The notes under the pieces are model-generated. The model made no database searches. It saw only the letters and a program-made list of their open reading frames with translations, and was not told the origin of the DNA. From assembly GCA_020853515.1 (NCBI GenBank), contig JADYYU010000049.1, forward strand, positions 1 through 6,966: 6,966 bases of DNA. The letters are read 5' to 3'. Each line of letters starts with the position of its first letter. Within the stretch, counting starts at the first letter, position 1. Below are positions 1 through 6,883 of this stretch, piece by piece. The position numbers and the translations under genes are program-made. Source of the stretch: Chitinophagaceae bacterium (GTDB lineage: Bacteria > Bacteroidota > Bacteroidia > Chitinophagales > Chitinophagaceae).

Positions 1-1
1 G

Positions 2-2248
2 CAGGCATGCAGCGTTAAAAAGTATTTGCCTCCCGGCGAAAAACTGTATAAGGGCGCAAAGATCAGTATTGAAAAAGATCCGTCAGTCAAAGCATCCAAA
101 AGTAATTTGCGGAAACTGTTGAAACAAAACGCACGTCCCAAACGCAACAAATTTTTGCTGGGACAGCCTTATAAAGTGTGGTGGTGGTATGTGATCGGCG
201 AACCCAAACGCAACAAGGGTATCCGCCATTTTTTGCGTGATAAGCTGGGTGAACCACCTGTACTGAGCAGCCGTCTGAACCCTGAAAGCAATGCCGAAAA
301 TATGCAGGCCGTGCTTGAAAATAGCGGCTACTTCCACTCTGAAACGGAGGGTGACAGTCTATCAGAAGGCTACTTTGTAAAGGCCCGCTACCGCGCGAAA
401 GTACTTCCGCAATACAGTGTAAAACAAATTACCTGGGTTAGCGACAGTTCAGCCTTGCTGATGCTGCTTGAGGAGGAACAAAAAAAAGAAAGTTTGCTGA
501 AAGAGAACAAGCCTTACAATTTTGAAGAGATCAGTTCTGAACGTTCACGGCTCGACATGAAACTCAAAACGCGTGGTTACTACTATTTTAATCCCGACTA
601 TCTGATGGCTTATGCCGACAGCACGATTGGCGACCATGGTGTACATCTGTATCTGAATTTAAAAAGGGAAACACCTGAAATTGCCAAACATCCTTACACC
701 ATCGACAAGATTACCCTTTTTCCAAATTACAACCTGATGAAAAAAGGAAAAGATACCGCTGCAGACAAACTCGTACCCTTCGACAGTTTACTGATTAAAG
801 AAAACAAAAAATTTAACCCTGTTTTATTTAAAAGAGTAGTCACCTATCGTCCGCATTCAATTTACAGCAGTACCGAACAAAACAAAACACTCAACAGGCT
901 CATTAATCTGGGCACATTTAAATTTGTAAAAAATCAGTTTACCCCGGTCGCAGACTCTGCCGGCAACCCCTACCGCCTGGATGTCAAATATTTTTTGACC
1001 CCGGCGAAAAGAAAATCATTTCAGGCACAACTGGATGGCTTTTCAAAGGAAAACCGCTATGTCGGTTCGCAGCTAAGCTTAAACTGGCGTAACCGAAATA
1101 CATTTAAAACAGCCGAACTGCTCACGTTCAAAACATATGGCGGGCTGGAGATCTCGTTTGATGATTCACTGAAAAAAAACAATAACTATCGGCTGGGTGC
1201 CGAGCTCGCGTTGGTATTCCCCCGCTTTGTGATCCCATTTTTATCTTTTAAGGAAAGTAATTTTTATACACCGCACACCCGGATGTTACTGGGTTATGAG
1301 TGGTTCAGAAAGCAGGGCTTCTATACCAAAAATGTGTTCAGAATGCAATATGAATACAACTGGAAAGAGACGAGCAATAAGGAACATACCCTGGCTCCTA
1401 TTGCAATTAGTTATATCAGGGCCTCCGACGTCACCCCTGAGTTTTATAACGAAGCCGACAAAAATCCTGCCATCCTTACCAACGTTTATAGTGATGCCAT
1501 CCTGGGTACATTTTACAGCTATACCCTCAATACCCTCAACCCGCTCAAAAGAGATTTGTGGTATATGAATGCCAGCCTTGATATCAGCGGTAATCTGGCC
1601 GGTCTGATTACCGGAGCAAAAAAAGTGCGCGAAAAAACAATTTTCAATACCCCATTTGCGCAATACGCAAAAGGCGACATTGAGATCCGCTATATGAAAA
1701 AATTACCTTCCAATATTGCATGGGCTAGCAGGATGCAGATCGGTGTCAGCATACCCTATCACAATTCAAATGTACTGCCATTTTCAAAACAATATGTCGT
1801 TGGTGGATCAAACTCGATCCGCGGATACAGAATCAAGCAGCTCGGTCCCGGATCTTATTTGCCAACCGGCGAAGATCAGCGCTACTTTCTCATCATCGGT
1901 GGTGATTACAAATTTCTGGTGAATACGGAATTACGGGTACCCATTGTAGGGGCTTTCGGTAGTGCCCTATTTATCGACGCAGGCAATATGTGGACCAAAG
2001 ACACTTTTCTTTTTGGCCGGGCCGGACAACTTAAAAAAACCAGTTTCAATGAGTTGGCGGTTGCCGCCGGTGTAGGACTTCGATACGACCTGAAGGTATT
2101 GTTGATCAGGGTTGACCTGGGGCTGCCATTACGGAAGCCATTTTATCCGGAAGGACAAAGATGGGTGCTGAACAAGATAGATTTTGGAAATGGAAAATGG
2201 CGCGGTGAGAACCTGATATTGAATATAGCAATCGGATATCCCTTTTAA
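2..2248 (+). CDS. tamL: TamL-like outer-membrane lipoprotein, BamA/TamA (Omp85) family, 5' partial
   Basis: This is an outer-membrane Omp85-family barrel protein, likely helping to insert other barrel proteins. The reading frame is open to the left edge and reads QACSVKKYLPPGEKLYKGA. The Cys (codon 8-10) fits the end of a lipobox, so the signal peptide and true start lie upstream and TTG at 26 is only an internal Leu codon. Counting that Cys as residue 1, the mature protein has about 746 residues. Residues of roughly 15-330 look like successive POTRA-type repeats, for example around YSVKQITWV and YTIDKITLF. From about 345 onward it is barrel-like, with GGSNSIRGY carrying the conserved loop-6 RGY (codons 1820-1828) and a C-terminal Phe (IAIGYPF). 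A lipidated TamA variant, TamL, is known from Bacteroidota/Chlorobi. Family membership is firm; the TamL label rests on the Cys and the lineage. A 16-base gap to the next gene suggests an operon. Confidence 0.9.
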   Translation, partial: QACSVKKYLPPGEKLYKGAKISIEKDPSVKASKSNLRKLLKQNARPKRNKFLLGQPYKVWWWYVIGEPKRNKGIRHFLRDKLGEPPVLSSRLNPESNAENMQAVLENSGYFHSETEGDSLSEGYFVKARYRAKVLPQYSVKQITWVSDSSALLMLLEEEQKKESLLKENKPYNFEEISSERSRLDMKLKTRGYYYFNPDYLMAYADSTIGDHGVHLYLNLKRETPEIAKHPYTIDKITLFPNYNLMKKGKDTAADKLVPFDSLLIKENKKFNPVLFKRVVTYRPHSIYSSTEQNKTLNRLINLGTFKFVKNQFTPVADSAGNPYRLDVKYFLTPAKRKSFQAQLDGFSKENRYVGSQLSLNWRNRNTFKTAELLTFKTYGGLEISFDDSLKKNNNYRLGAELALVFPRFVIPFLSFKESNFYTPHTRMLLGYEWFRKQGFYTKNVFRMQYEYNWKETSNKEHTLAPIAISYIRASDVTPEFYNEADKNPAILTNVYSDAILGTFYSYTLNTLNPLKRDLWYMNASLDISGNLAGLITGAKKVREKTIFNTPFAQYAKGDIEIRYMKKLPSNIAWASRMQIGVSIPYHNSNVLPFSKQYVVGGSNSIRGYRIKQLGPGSYLPTGEDQRYFLIIGGDYKFLVNTELRVPIVGAFGSALFIDAGNMWTKDTFLFGRAGQLKKTSFNELAVAAGVGLRYDLKVLLIRVDLGLPLRKPFYPEGQRWVLNKIDFGNGKWRGENLILNIAIGYPF

Positions 2249-2264
2249 AAAACAAATCAACTGA

Positions 2265-4448
2265 ATGAAAAAAATATTTGCAGGTATCTTATGCCTTCTC
2301 TTGCTGGCTGCCGGCCTGGCCTATTGGTACTGGCAAAACCATAAAAAAAGTATCGTTAAAAACCTGTTGCAAAACACCATCAGCGACAAGACAGACAGCC
2401 TGTATTACCTCCACTACGATAGTTCGATGATAGACGAAATAAACGGCAGTGCCTACTTTAGAAATGTGTATTTGCAGTCAGACTCTGAGCAGGCAGCCCT
2501 GCTCAAACACACAGACAGTCTGCCCAATGTGTTGATCAATATTTTTATTCGCACCATAGAAGCATCCGGCATTGACATGACAGCCTATGTAAATGATCAA
2601 GTGGTACACGCTAAACAGATCACGATCACTGACCCCAGAGTACAGATCATAAACACGGGTGCCAATCAGTTGAAGTTTGAAGACACGCTGGCCATTTACA
2701 AAAAAATTGTCGGTGAGTTTAAATCAATCAGGGCTGATGAAATTAAAATTATCAACGCAACTTTTATCAGTAAAAATAAAGCCGAAGATATTCAGGTGAA
2801 AGTGAGCCATGCAAACATCAATTTGCAAAAATTTAAGGTAGACAGCACTCGCGATTACAGCAATATCCTCAGCTACTTTATCGACAATATTGTGGCTGAG
2901 GTAGACAGCATTTACCTGAAAGGTCAAAACAACAATAAAACTTACCTGACACGGATCAATTATAACACCCTTAAAAAAAGTCTTGACATTGATAAGATCT
3001 TATCCTTTGCTGCCAATGAAAGCGAGGCATCTACAGAACTGAAGCAGCTAAAATGCAACAAGCTGAATATAAGTGCATTTGTGCAGCAACACAGGCTGCA
3101 GGCTGGTAATATCACCTGTGCAGGCGGCAGGGTGACTGTTTACACCGGTGGACCGACTGAAAAAACGAAAAACATTAAAAACAAATCCTTTGAGTTCCCG
3201 GAAGAATTTTTTGATGAAGTGGAGATAGGCTCATTAACCCTCGGCAATACGAACCTCATCATCCGCAATAAATTACATCCTGAAAAAGAGCCTCTGCATG
3301 TGAAAAATTTAAAGTTCTCCGTGAGCAATGAAATCAATGTGATTGAAGGAAATACATTCAGAAATATTATTGAAAAAGCAAAATGGAAACTAAGTGCCGA
3401 AGGATTTTCTTTACTATCCGAAGACAAAATCTATGCTATTCAAGTGAATGACATTGCCATTGACAGACATACACAAAGTGCCACAATCAAGCGTTTTAGC
3501 GTAAAACCCCGTATAACTGAAAGTGAATTTGTTCGGCAATCTAAAAAACAAGGCGACTACTATAATATTGACATTTCTAATATTCAACTGGGCGGTATCG
3601 ATATCAACAAATTGCTGAATGAAGCCCTTGTAGATGTGCAGCAGGCTTCTTTATGTTTAAACCTGAAAGTATATAACGACCGGATGTTGCCGGTAAACAA
3701 CGACAGCAAAGTGGGCAAATATCCGCAGCAGCTATTGCTTAAATTAAAGGTCCCCCTGTATATACGGCGGGCACTCATTCAAAAAAGTGTTATCTCCTAT
3801 CGTGAAAGGGCACTCGCAACCGGGCAGGTGGGCAATGTGTTGTTTACCAATGTAAATGGTGTGGTGGACAATATAACAAACATACCTGCCTATATTAAAA
3901 TCAATCCGGTACTCACGATGAATGGTTCAGGAATGTTTTTAAATAAAGGAAGCGCCACTACTGAGTGGAAATTACGGCTCGATACCAATGATGGCGCCTT
4001 TGGCATTACCGGACATATTGGCCAAATGGATGCGGCTGCCTTCAACACGATTTCTGTTCCGTTGGGATTAACTTCAGTAAAAGGCCAGGTAAAGGATGTT
4101 AGCTTTGCGATGACCGGTAACGATTATAGTGCGCAAGGGCGGCTGACCATGCTGTATAATAATTTAAAAATTGAATCCTTCAAAGTGGACGGGGCCAGGG
4201 ACACGCTGAAAAGCAAGAAACTTGAAAATGTGTTCAGCAACGCCTTGATCAAGAATGACAATCCTGCCAATGGTGCCGCACGGTCGGCAGACTTTACTTA
4301 CAAACGTGATCTGAACAAATCATTCTTCAATCTGATCTGGAAAAGTCTCTTTGACGGCATCCAAAAAACAGTGATGGGTAAAGGTAGTCTGCAATTGCAA
4401 AAAGAGCTCAACAAACTCAAAACCAACAAGAAGGCAAAAAATAAATAG
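2265..4448 (+). CDS. AsmA/TamB-like periplasmic protein with N-terminal membrane anchor
   Basis: The 727-residue protein opens with MKK and a hydrophobic stretch (about residues 4-23, ending in AYWYW). This reads as an uncleaved inner-membrane anchor with the rest in the periplasm. The body is rich in alternating polar/hydrophobic strands typical of AsmA-like beta-groove proteins. Features include a section near residues 435-475 (DISNIQLGGIDINKLL), another near 541-640 (KINPVLTMNGSGMFLNKG, then GLTSVKGQVKDVSFAMTGND), and a C-terminal block near 656-695 (NALIKNDNPANG, KSFFNLIWKSLFDG). I recall this C-terminal block from uncharacterised Bacteroidota AsmA/DUF748-like proteins. The tail is Lys-rich. 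It is about half the usual TamB length, so it is not a normal TamB. The ATG at 2265 follows an A-rich leader 16 bases after the tamL-like gene. By context it may be the inner-membrane or lipid-transfer partner of that barrel. Family call by fold pattern is moderate; function is inferred. Confidence 0.7.
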   Translation: MKKIFAGILCLLLLAAGLAYWYWQNHKKSIVKNLLQNTISDKTDSLYYLHYDSSMIDEINGSAYFRNVYLQSDSEQAALLKHTDSLPNVLINIFIRTIEASGIDMTAYVNDQVVHAKQITITDPRVQIINTGANQLKFEDTLAIYKKIVGEFKSIRADEIKIINATFISKNKAEDIQVKVSHANINLQKFKVDSTRDYSNILSYFIDNIVAEVDSIYLKGQNNNKTYLTRINYNTLKKSLDIDKILSFAANESEASTELKQLKCNKLNISAFVQQHRLQAGNITCAGGRVTVYTGGPTEKTKNIKNKSFEFPEEFFDEVEIGSLTLGNTNLIIRNKLHPEKEPLHVKNLKFSVSNEINVIEGNTFRNIIEKAKWKLSAEGFSLLSEDKIYAIQVNDIAIDRHTQSATIKRFSVKPRITESEFVRQSKKQGDYYNIDISNIQLGGIDINKLLNEALVDVQQASLCLNLKVYNDRMLPVNNDSKVGKYPQQLLLKLKVPLYIRRALIQKSVISYRERALATGQVGNVLFTNVNGVVDNITNIPAYIKINPVLTMNGSGMFLNKGSATTEWKLRLDTNDGAFGITGHIGQMDAAAFNTISVPLGLTSVKGQVKDVSFAMTGNDYSAQGRLTMLYNNLKIESFKVDGARDTLKSKKLENVFSNALIKNDNPANGAARSADFTYKRDLNKSFFNLIWKSLFDGIQKTVMGKGSLQLQKELNKLKTNKKAKNK

Positions 4449-5000
4449 GATTACCCATCACAAACTCGATAGGACGTTAGTATTGAGATTTCCGCTTTAC
4501 TTGATATATTAGAGGAGCACCCGCCTGCTTTTATTATTAATAGATTGAAGTCGCGCAGGAAAAATCAAGGCTGTCCTACTGTAGCAGATAGATCTTGCAA
4601 TAAGTTACTATTTGATTAATTTCGATTGTTTTTGTTTCTGTCGCCAATAAGCAGTCATTTTCTGAACGCTACTATTCTATTGCCGGCATGTTAGCAACAG
4701 AAGGTGGCTAATAAGGACAATCGTAAAAATAAATATACGACCACAATGCTGTTTTCATTTTCAAATCATCCTTTTGAACCGATGTGAATTTAGACAGGTA
4801 CTGAAGGCTACTCTGTCTGACGTCTATAACTATATTGCCTGCATAAAACGATACCGGTGTCAAAAATGTGATAGCCCATTTTCGCCTCATGCCATGGCAG
4901 CATTCGCTTGATCACCTGCATTGACTTTCCCATTCAGATGGGCTGCTTGCGGCAAGGCAGCAGGAAGATTACGATCGAAAATAAGGCCGGTTGCATGGCG
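4449..5000. other. Gene-poor stretch between convergent transcription units
   Basis: About 550 bases separate the stop of the AsmA-like gene from the terminator of the opposing operon. I see no reading frame with recognisable protein character, no tRNA-like fold and no intrinsic terminator for the plus-strand operon. Small structures present are an imperfect hairpin at 4942-4961 (GCTGC paired with GCAGC) and the 10-base palindrome TGCCATGGCA at 4890-4899. A 60-codon frame on the minus strand (4890-4708) has no recognisable homology, no convincing leader, and is best treated as chance. Confidence 0.6.
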
Positions 5001-5039
5001 CAAAAAACAAAAGCTAAAGTAATCAGACTTTAGCTTTTG
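5001..5039 (-). terminator. Intrinsic terminator of the minus-strand operon
   Basis: A perfect 13-base inverted repeat (arms 5008-5020 and 5027-5039, CAAAAGCTAAAGT against ACTTTAGCTTTTG) encloses a 6-base loop. Read on the minus strand, the stem runs straight into TTTTGTTTTTTG, a typical U-rich tail. Read on the plus strand it is followed by GCAGAACCC with no T tract, so it should act only on transcripts from the right. It lies about 60 bases past the stop of the 80-residue protein gene. Confidence 0.87.
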
Positions 5040-5101
5040 CAGAACCCTATAAGAAACACCCATTAAAAATAAAGAGGCTGTTTATTCAATCCGTCATTCA
5101 A

Positions 5102-5344
5102 TTACATTCGGGGCGTATTTCGTTCGATCTCTTTTTCGTCTTCGCCTATTTCAGGAATATCACGGTGGTCATCTTCTGACTCATGCTTTCTGAATTTATC
5201 GCCGTCGCCCTGCTGATCATTTTGCTTGCTGTTGTCCTGATCATTGTTTGGCGTGATCTCCTGCTTTTGTTGTTCGTTGTTATGTTCGTTTCCGGTAGTT
5301 GGATTGGGCGTATGGCCTTCCTGCGGATTTTGATTTATTTCCAT
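5102..5344 (-). CDS. Small disordered Asn/Gln- and acid-rich protein, unknown function
   Basis: This 80-residue protein was not recognised. Its composition is extreme: it has no Ala, Cys, Leu, Val, Trp or Tyr, and only one Phe. About eleven Asn and nine Gln sit in the first 45 residues or so, followed by a charged half with acidic runs such as HESEDDH and GEDEKEIE. There is no signal peptide or membrane segment, so it is expected to be cytoplasmic and intrinsically disordered. The ATG lies only 12 bases after the stop of the 132-residue gene, with an A/T-rich leader, and it is the last gene before the terminator. That placement argues it is a real operon member despite its low complexity. A hydrophilic stress-protein role, as for other disordered small proteins, is possible but unsupported. 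Confidence 0.75.
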   Translation of the reverse strand: MEINQNPQEGHTPNPTTGNEHNNEQQKQEITPNNDQDNSKQNDQQGDGDKFRKHESEDDHRDIPEIGEDEKEIERNTPRM

Positions 5345-5356
5345 AATAATTAAATT

Positions 5357-5755
5357 TTAAGATGATACAATATTGTCTTTTTTCTTTCCTCTCAGTATCC
5401 TGTTAGCAAGAACAGTGGCATACGCTTTAATGCTATCTGCTTTGCTTCCAAGCACTTTTGCCACGCCAAAACTGATTGCTTGCGTAGCTAGTTTCTTGAC
5501 CGGCCCGGCTGAATTCCCCAGCAGCTTTCGTGATAAAAGATCCACACCTAAATTGAGACCGGTTCCGATCAAACCATTGGCGAGTGGAGATTCCGCAATT
5601 GAATGAAACCCTGATTTAATCAGATTGCCAGGACTAACCGAGTGGAGTGCTTTTGAAAACTGCAATTTAAGTTCTTCTTCCTGCTGCATTTTCTGAGCCT
5701 TCAATTCAATAATCCTGGCTGACAGGTCAAGTGGCGTTAGAATTGGTGTATTCAT
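5357..5755 (-). CDS. Conserved-looking 132-residue protein of unknown function, holin-operon member
   Basis: No family was recognised with certainty. The N-terminal third (residues 10-37, ARIIELKAQKMQQEEELK) is a charged helix with coiled-coil character. A Gly/Leu-rich stretch follows (about 57-74, LANGLIGTGLNLG), then a weaker hydrophobic region (about 88-103) and a basic end (RILRGKKK). The two Gly-rich segments could be amphipathic or membrane-associated helices, but neither is a strong transmembrane span. Its ATG overlaps the stop of the upstream holin-like gene in ATGA (5755-5752), which points to translational coupling and joint function at the membrane. Position and general shape (charged N-terminal helix, basic C-terminus, downstream of a YqjE-like gene) resemble enterobacterial YqjK. 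This is an analogy and not demonstrated homology. Confidence 0.85.
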   Translation of the reverse strand: MNTPILTPLDLSARIIELKAQKMQQEEELKLQFSKALHSVSPGNLIKSGFHSIAESPLANGLIGTGLNLGVDLLSRKLLGNSAGPVKKLATQAISFGVAKVLGSKADSIKAYATVLANRILRGKKKDNIVSS

Positions 5756-6096
5756 GAGTTGAGCATTTTTTTTATCATTGAAGCTGCGATAGGCCCTTTA
5801 AAAAGTTGATGCCGGTACACAGAACATATAAGACCGATGAGTGCATAAAAACCTGCGATTATAAAAAAACCGTAGTATGATTTCCCCAGAAGATCACCGA
5901 TCAGGAGAGATAAGGCAATGCTGACCAGTACAATAAACAGGCCGGCTATTAATATTACCACCATTCGGGACAATACTGAAGACACTACATCTGAAAGTTT
6001 ATCAACGGATTGAAGTTTGAACAACTCAATTCTTGTATCTGCATATTCCTGCGATTGTTTTAATAAATTTTCAAATTCTTCTTTTATGTTTTCCAT
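5752..6096 (-). CDS. Phage_holin_3_6 (YqjE-like) family membrane protein
   Basis: This 114-residue protein has an amphipathic N-terminal helix (residues 1-43, including YADTRIELFKLQSVDKLSD) and two membrane helices (about 45-68 and 74-93). They are joined by the short turn GDLLGKSYYG and followed by a basic C-terminal tail. The order and the RIELFKL motif fit the Phage_holin_3_6/YqjE family, which is widespread on bacterial chromosomes and not usually a lysis protein despite its name. It should sit in the inner membrane. It is the first gene of a three-gene operon with its own promoter (6198-6168) and a hairpin in the leader, and it overlaps the next gene by four bases. The ATG at 6096 is preceded by an A-rich GAAAAAT leader typical of Bacteroidota. 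Confidence 0.9.
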   Translation of the reverse strand: MENIKEEFENLLKQSQEYADTRIELFKLQSVDKLSDVVSSVLSRMVVILIAGLFIVLVSIALSLLIGDLLGKSYYGFFIIAGFYALIGLICSVYRHQLFKGPIAASMIKKMLNS

Positions 6097-6116
6097 GATT
6101 GATATTTTTCACCGGT

Positions 6117-6135
6117 CTTATATAGTATATATAAG
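6117..6135 (-). repeat. Perfect AT-rich inverted repeat in the holin-operon leader
   Basis: Arms of 8 bases (CTTATATA and TATATAAG) are separated by 3 bases. The repeat lies between the predicted promoter and the holin-like start codon, ending 20 bases before the ATG. In RNA it would form a weak, temperature-sensitive stem next to the initiation region; in DNA it could be an operator. Role inferred only. Confidence 0.7.
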
Positions 6136-6167
6136 GCAGATCATTAATGTGCCCTTTCGCCTTATTA

Positions 6168-6198
6168 CAAAGTTACTGCTGTTCATCTTTAATACAAA
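6168..6198 (-). promoter_or_regulatory. Bacteroidota-type promoter of the holin-like operon
   Basis: On the minus strand the sequence has a -33 element TTTG (6198-6195), a 19-base spacer, and a -7 element TAACTTTG (6175-6168). This matches the known Bacteroidota primary-sigma consensus (TTTG / TAnnTTTG) in both boxes and spacing. Transcription should start near 6160-6163, giving a leader of about 65 bases that contains the inverted repeat at 6117-6135. Confidence 0.8.
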
Positions 6199-6240
6199 GA
6201 GGGCAGGCCCCAAATGTCAGCGTTCACTTCGCAAGCCGAT

Positions 6241-6573
6241 TTAGCTAATGGCATTCGCGGCATCTTTACGTCCCTGATCCAATTTTTCTTTGCCTTTGTC
6301 AAGCAGGTTGTGGGCTTCGGCACGGAGGTTTCTGGCTTTGTCGGCTCCTTGTTCCATCATATCTTCTGCTTCTTCTTTAATGCCTTCAAAGCGGCCTACC
6401 ACACTGTCTACGAGTTCGCAGAATTTGTCTTTAATGGTTCCCTGCAGATCTTCTCCTTTTCTTCTGATTTTTTTTCTGGTATCTTCTCCTTTTTCAGGGG
6501 CCATTAATAATCCGGCTACTGCACCTGCTGCAACTCCTAATAGGATACCTGCTAATAATTTTGAGTTTTTCAT
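6241..6573 (-). CDS. YtxH-domain glycine-zipper membrane protein
   Basis: The 110-residue protein has a hydrophobic N-terminal segment (residues 6-25) with a regular glycine zipper, G9, G13, G17 and G21. The YtxH hallmark MAPEKGEDTRKKI follows directly. The rest (about 40-108) is a long, highly charged helical tail with coiled-coil character (EGIKEEAEDMMEQGADKARNLRAEAHNLLDKG). The family is small, stress-associated and membrane-tethered, with the tail on the cytoplasmic side; its biochemical role is not known. It matches YtxH proteins in length. The stop is 144 bases before the holin-like ATG, and a separate promoter lies in that gap, so it may be its own unit or read through into the operon. 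The ATG at 6573 follows an A-rich leader (ATTAAAGATC). The architecture also resembles YqjD/ElaB proteins, though there the membrane segment is C-terminal. Confidence 0.9.
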   Translation of the reverse strand: MKNSKLLAGILLGVAAGAVAGLLMAPEKGEDTRKKIRRKGEDLQGTIKDKFCELVDSVVGRFEGIKEEAEDMMEQGADKARNLRAEAHNLLDKGKEKLDQGRKDAANAIS

Positions 6574-6617
6574 GATCTTTAATTTTAATGTTTGTGATTG
6601 AATTCTTTTGAAGGTAT

Positions 6618-6639
6618 CTATGCAAACTTTTTGCCATAG
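6618..6639. repeat. Imperfect inverted repeat upstream of the YtxH gene
   Basis: The arms CTATGCAAA (6618-6626) and TTGCCATAG (6631-6639) pair apart from a single-base insertion, around a CTTT centre. The distance to the YtxH start (about 45 bases) is compatible with an operator or part of the promoter region. Function unproven; chance occurrence in AT-rich DNA is possible. Confidence 0.4.
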
Positions 6640-6767
6640 CCGTCTGCTTTAAACTGAAAACGCGGGTAAACGCAGTGATGGCAGCACTTACAATAAAATA
6701 TTCGCAAATTCAGCCTTCTTTTTAGCTGAAGCAAAATGGGTAATATTTTCTACACTTTGAGTAGGAT

Positions 6768-6775
6768 TACGTTTG
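6768..6775 (+). promoter_or_regulatory. Candidate -7 promoter element for the rightmost gene
   Basis: TACGTTTG matches the Bacteroidota -7 consensus TAnnTTTG exactly. The -33 region is weak: the best candidate is TTTT at 6746-6749 with an 18-base spacer. The implied start near 6782 gives a leader of about 100 bases with a possible bulged hairpin (CTGCC 6792-6796 with GGCAG 6813-6817). Confidence 0.4.
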
Positions 6776-6883
6776 CATTTCCCACATCTTTCTGCCCTGA
6801 TCCTGACTCACAGGCAGCCTTCATTGCGGTATGCTTTTTGAAATTATACTGCTGAATCTCTTCGCAATCTAAACGACAATACT

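Larger units (their letters stand above)
6574..6883. other. Divergent intergenic region
   Basis: These 310 bases lie between the start of the YtxH gene (minus) and the start of the partial plus-strand gene, and should hold both promoters. I find a reasonable -7 box for the plus strand at 6768-6775. I do not find a convincing full promoter for the YtxH gene. An imperfect inverted repeat (6618-6639) lies 45-66 bases upstream of the YtxH start. Short frames, such as one of 39 codons from 6736, show no protein character. Confidence 0.6.

Noticed and set aside
1286..1663. 125-codon minus-strand frame inside the barrel gene
   Set aside because: It is a shadow of a well-supported Omp85 gene; the product has no coherent domain pattern.
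2265..2330. Lipoprotein signal in the AsmA-like protein (Cys near residue 10)
   Set aside because: The residues before Cys do not make a lipobox and the hydrophobic stretch continues past it, fitting a membrane anchor instead.
4708..4890. 60-codon open frame on the minus strand in the gene-poor gap
   Set aside because: No recognisable family, no signal peptide or domain pattern, no leader resembling neighbouring genes, and the length is common by chance.
5071..5082. GAGGCTGTTT-like sequence resembling an insertion-sequence end
   Set aside because: No matching inverted copy, target duplication or transposase remnant was found in the window.
5752..6096. Holin-like gene as evidence of a prophage
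   Set aside because: The Phage_holin_3_6 family is mostly chromosomal and non-lytic. No endolysin, integrase, or structural phage gene is nearby.
6186..6216. GGGC/GCCC element after the YtxH stop as a terminator
   Set aside because: The arms leave a loop of only about two bases and no proper T tract follows, and it overlaps the -33 element of the operon promoter.
6214..6601. Plus-strand frames of about 100 codons opposite the YtxH gene
   Set aside because: One is Phe/Ser-rich and the other Ser/Pro-rich, as expected from the reverse strand of a Lys/Glu-rich helix gene. The minus-strand product has clear YtxH features.
6736..6855. 39-codon plus-strand frame in the divergent intergenic region
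   Set aside because: Short, overlaps the candidate promoter, and has no recognisable protein character.
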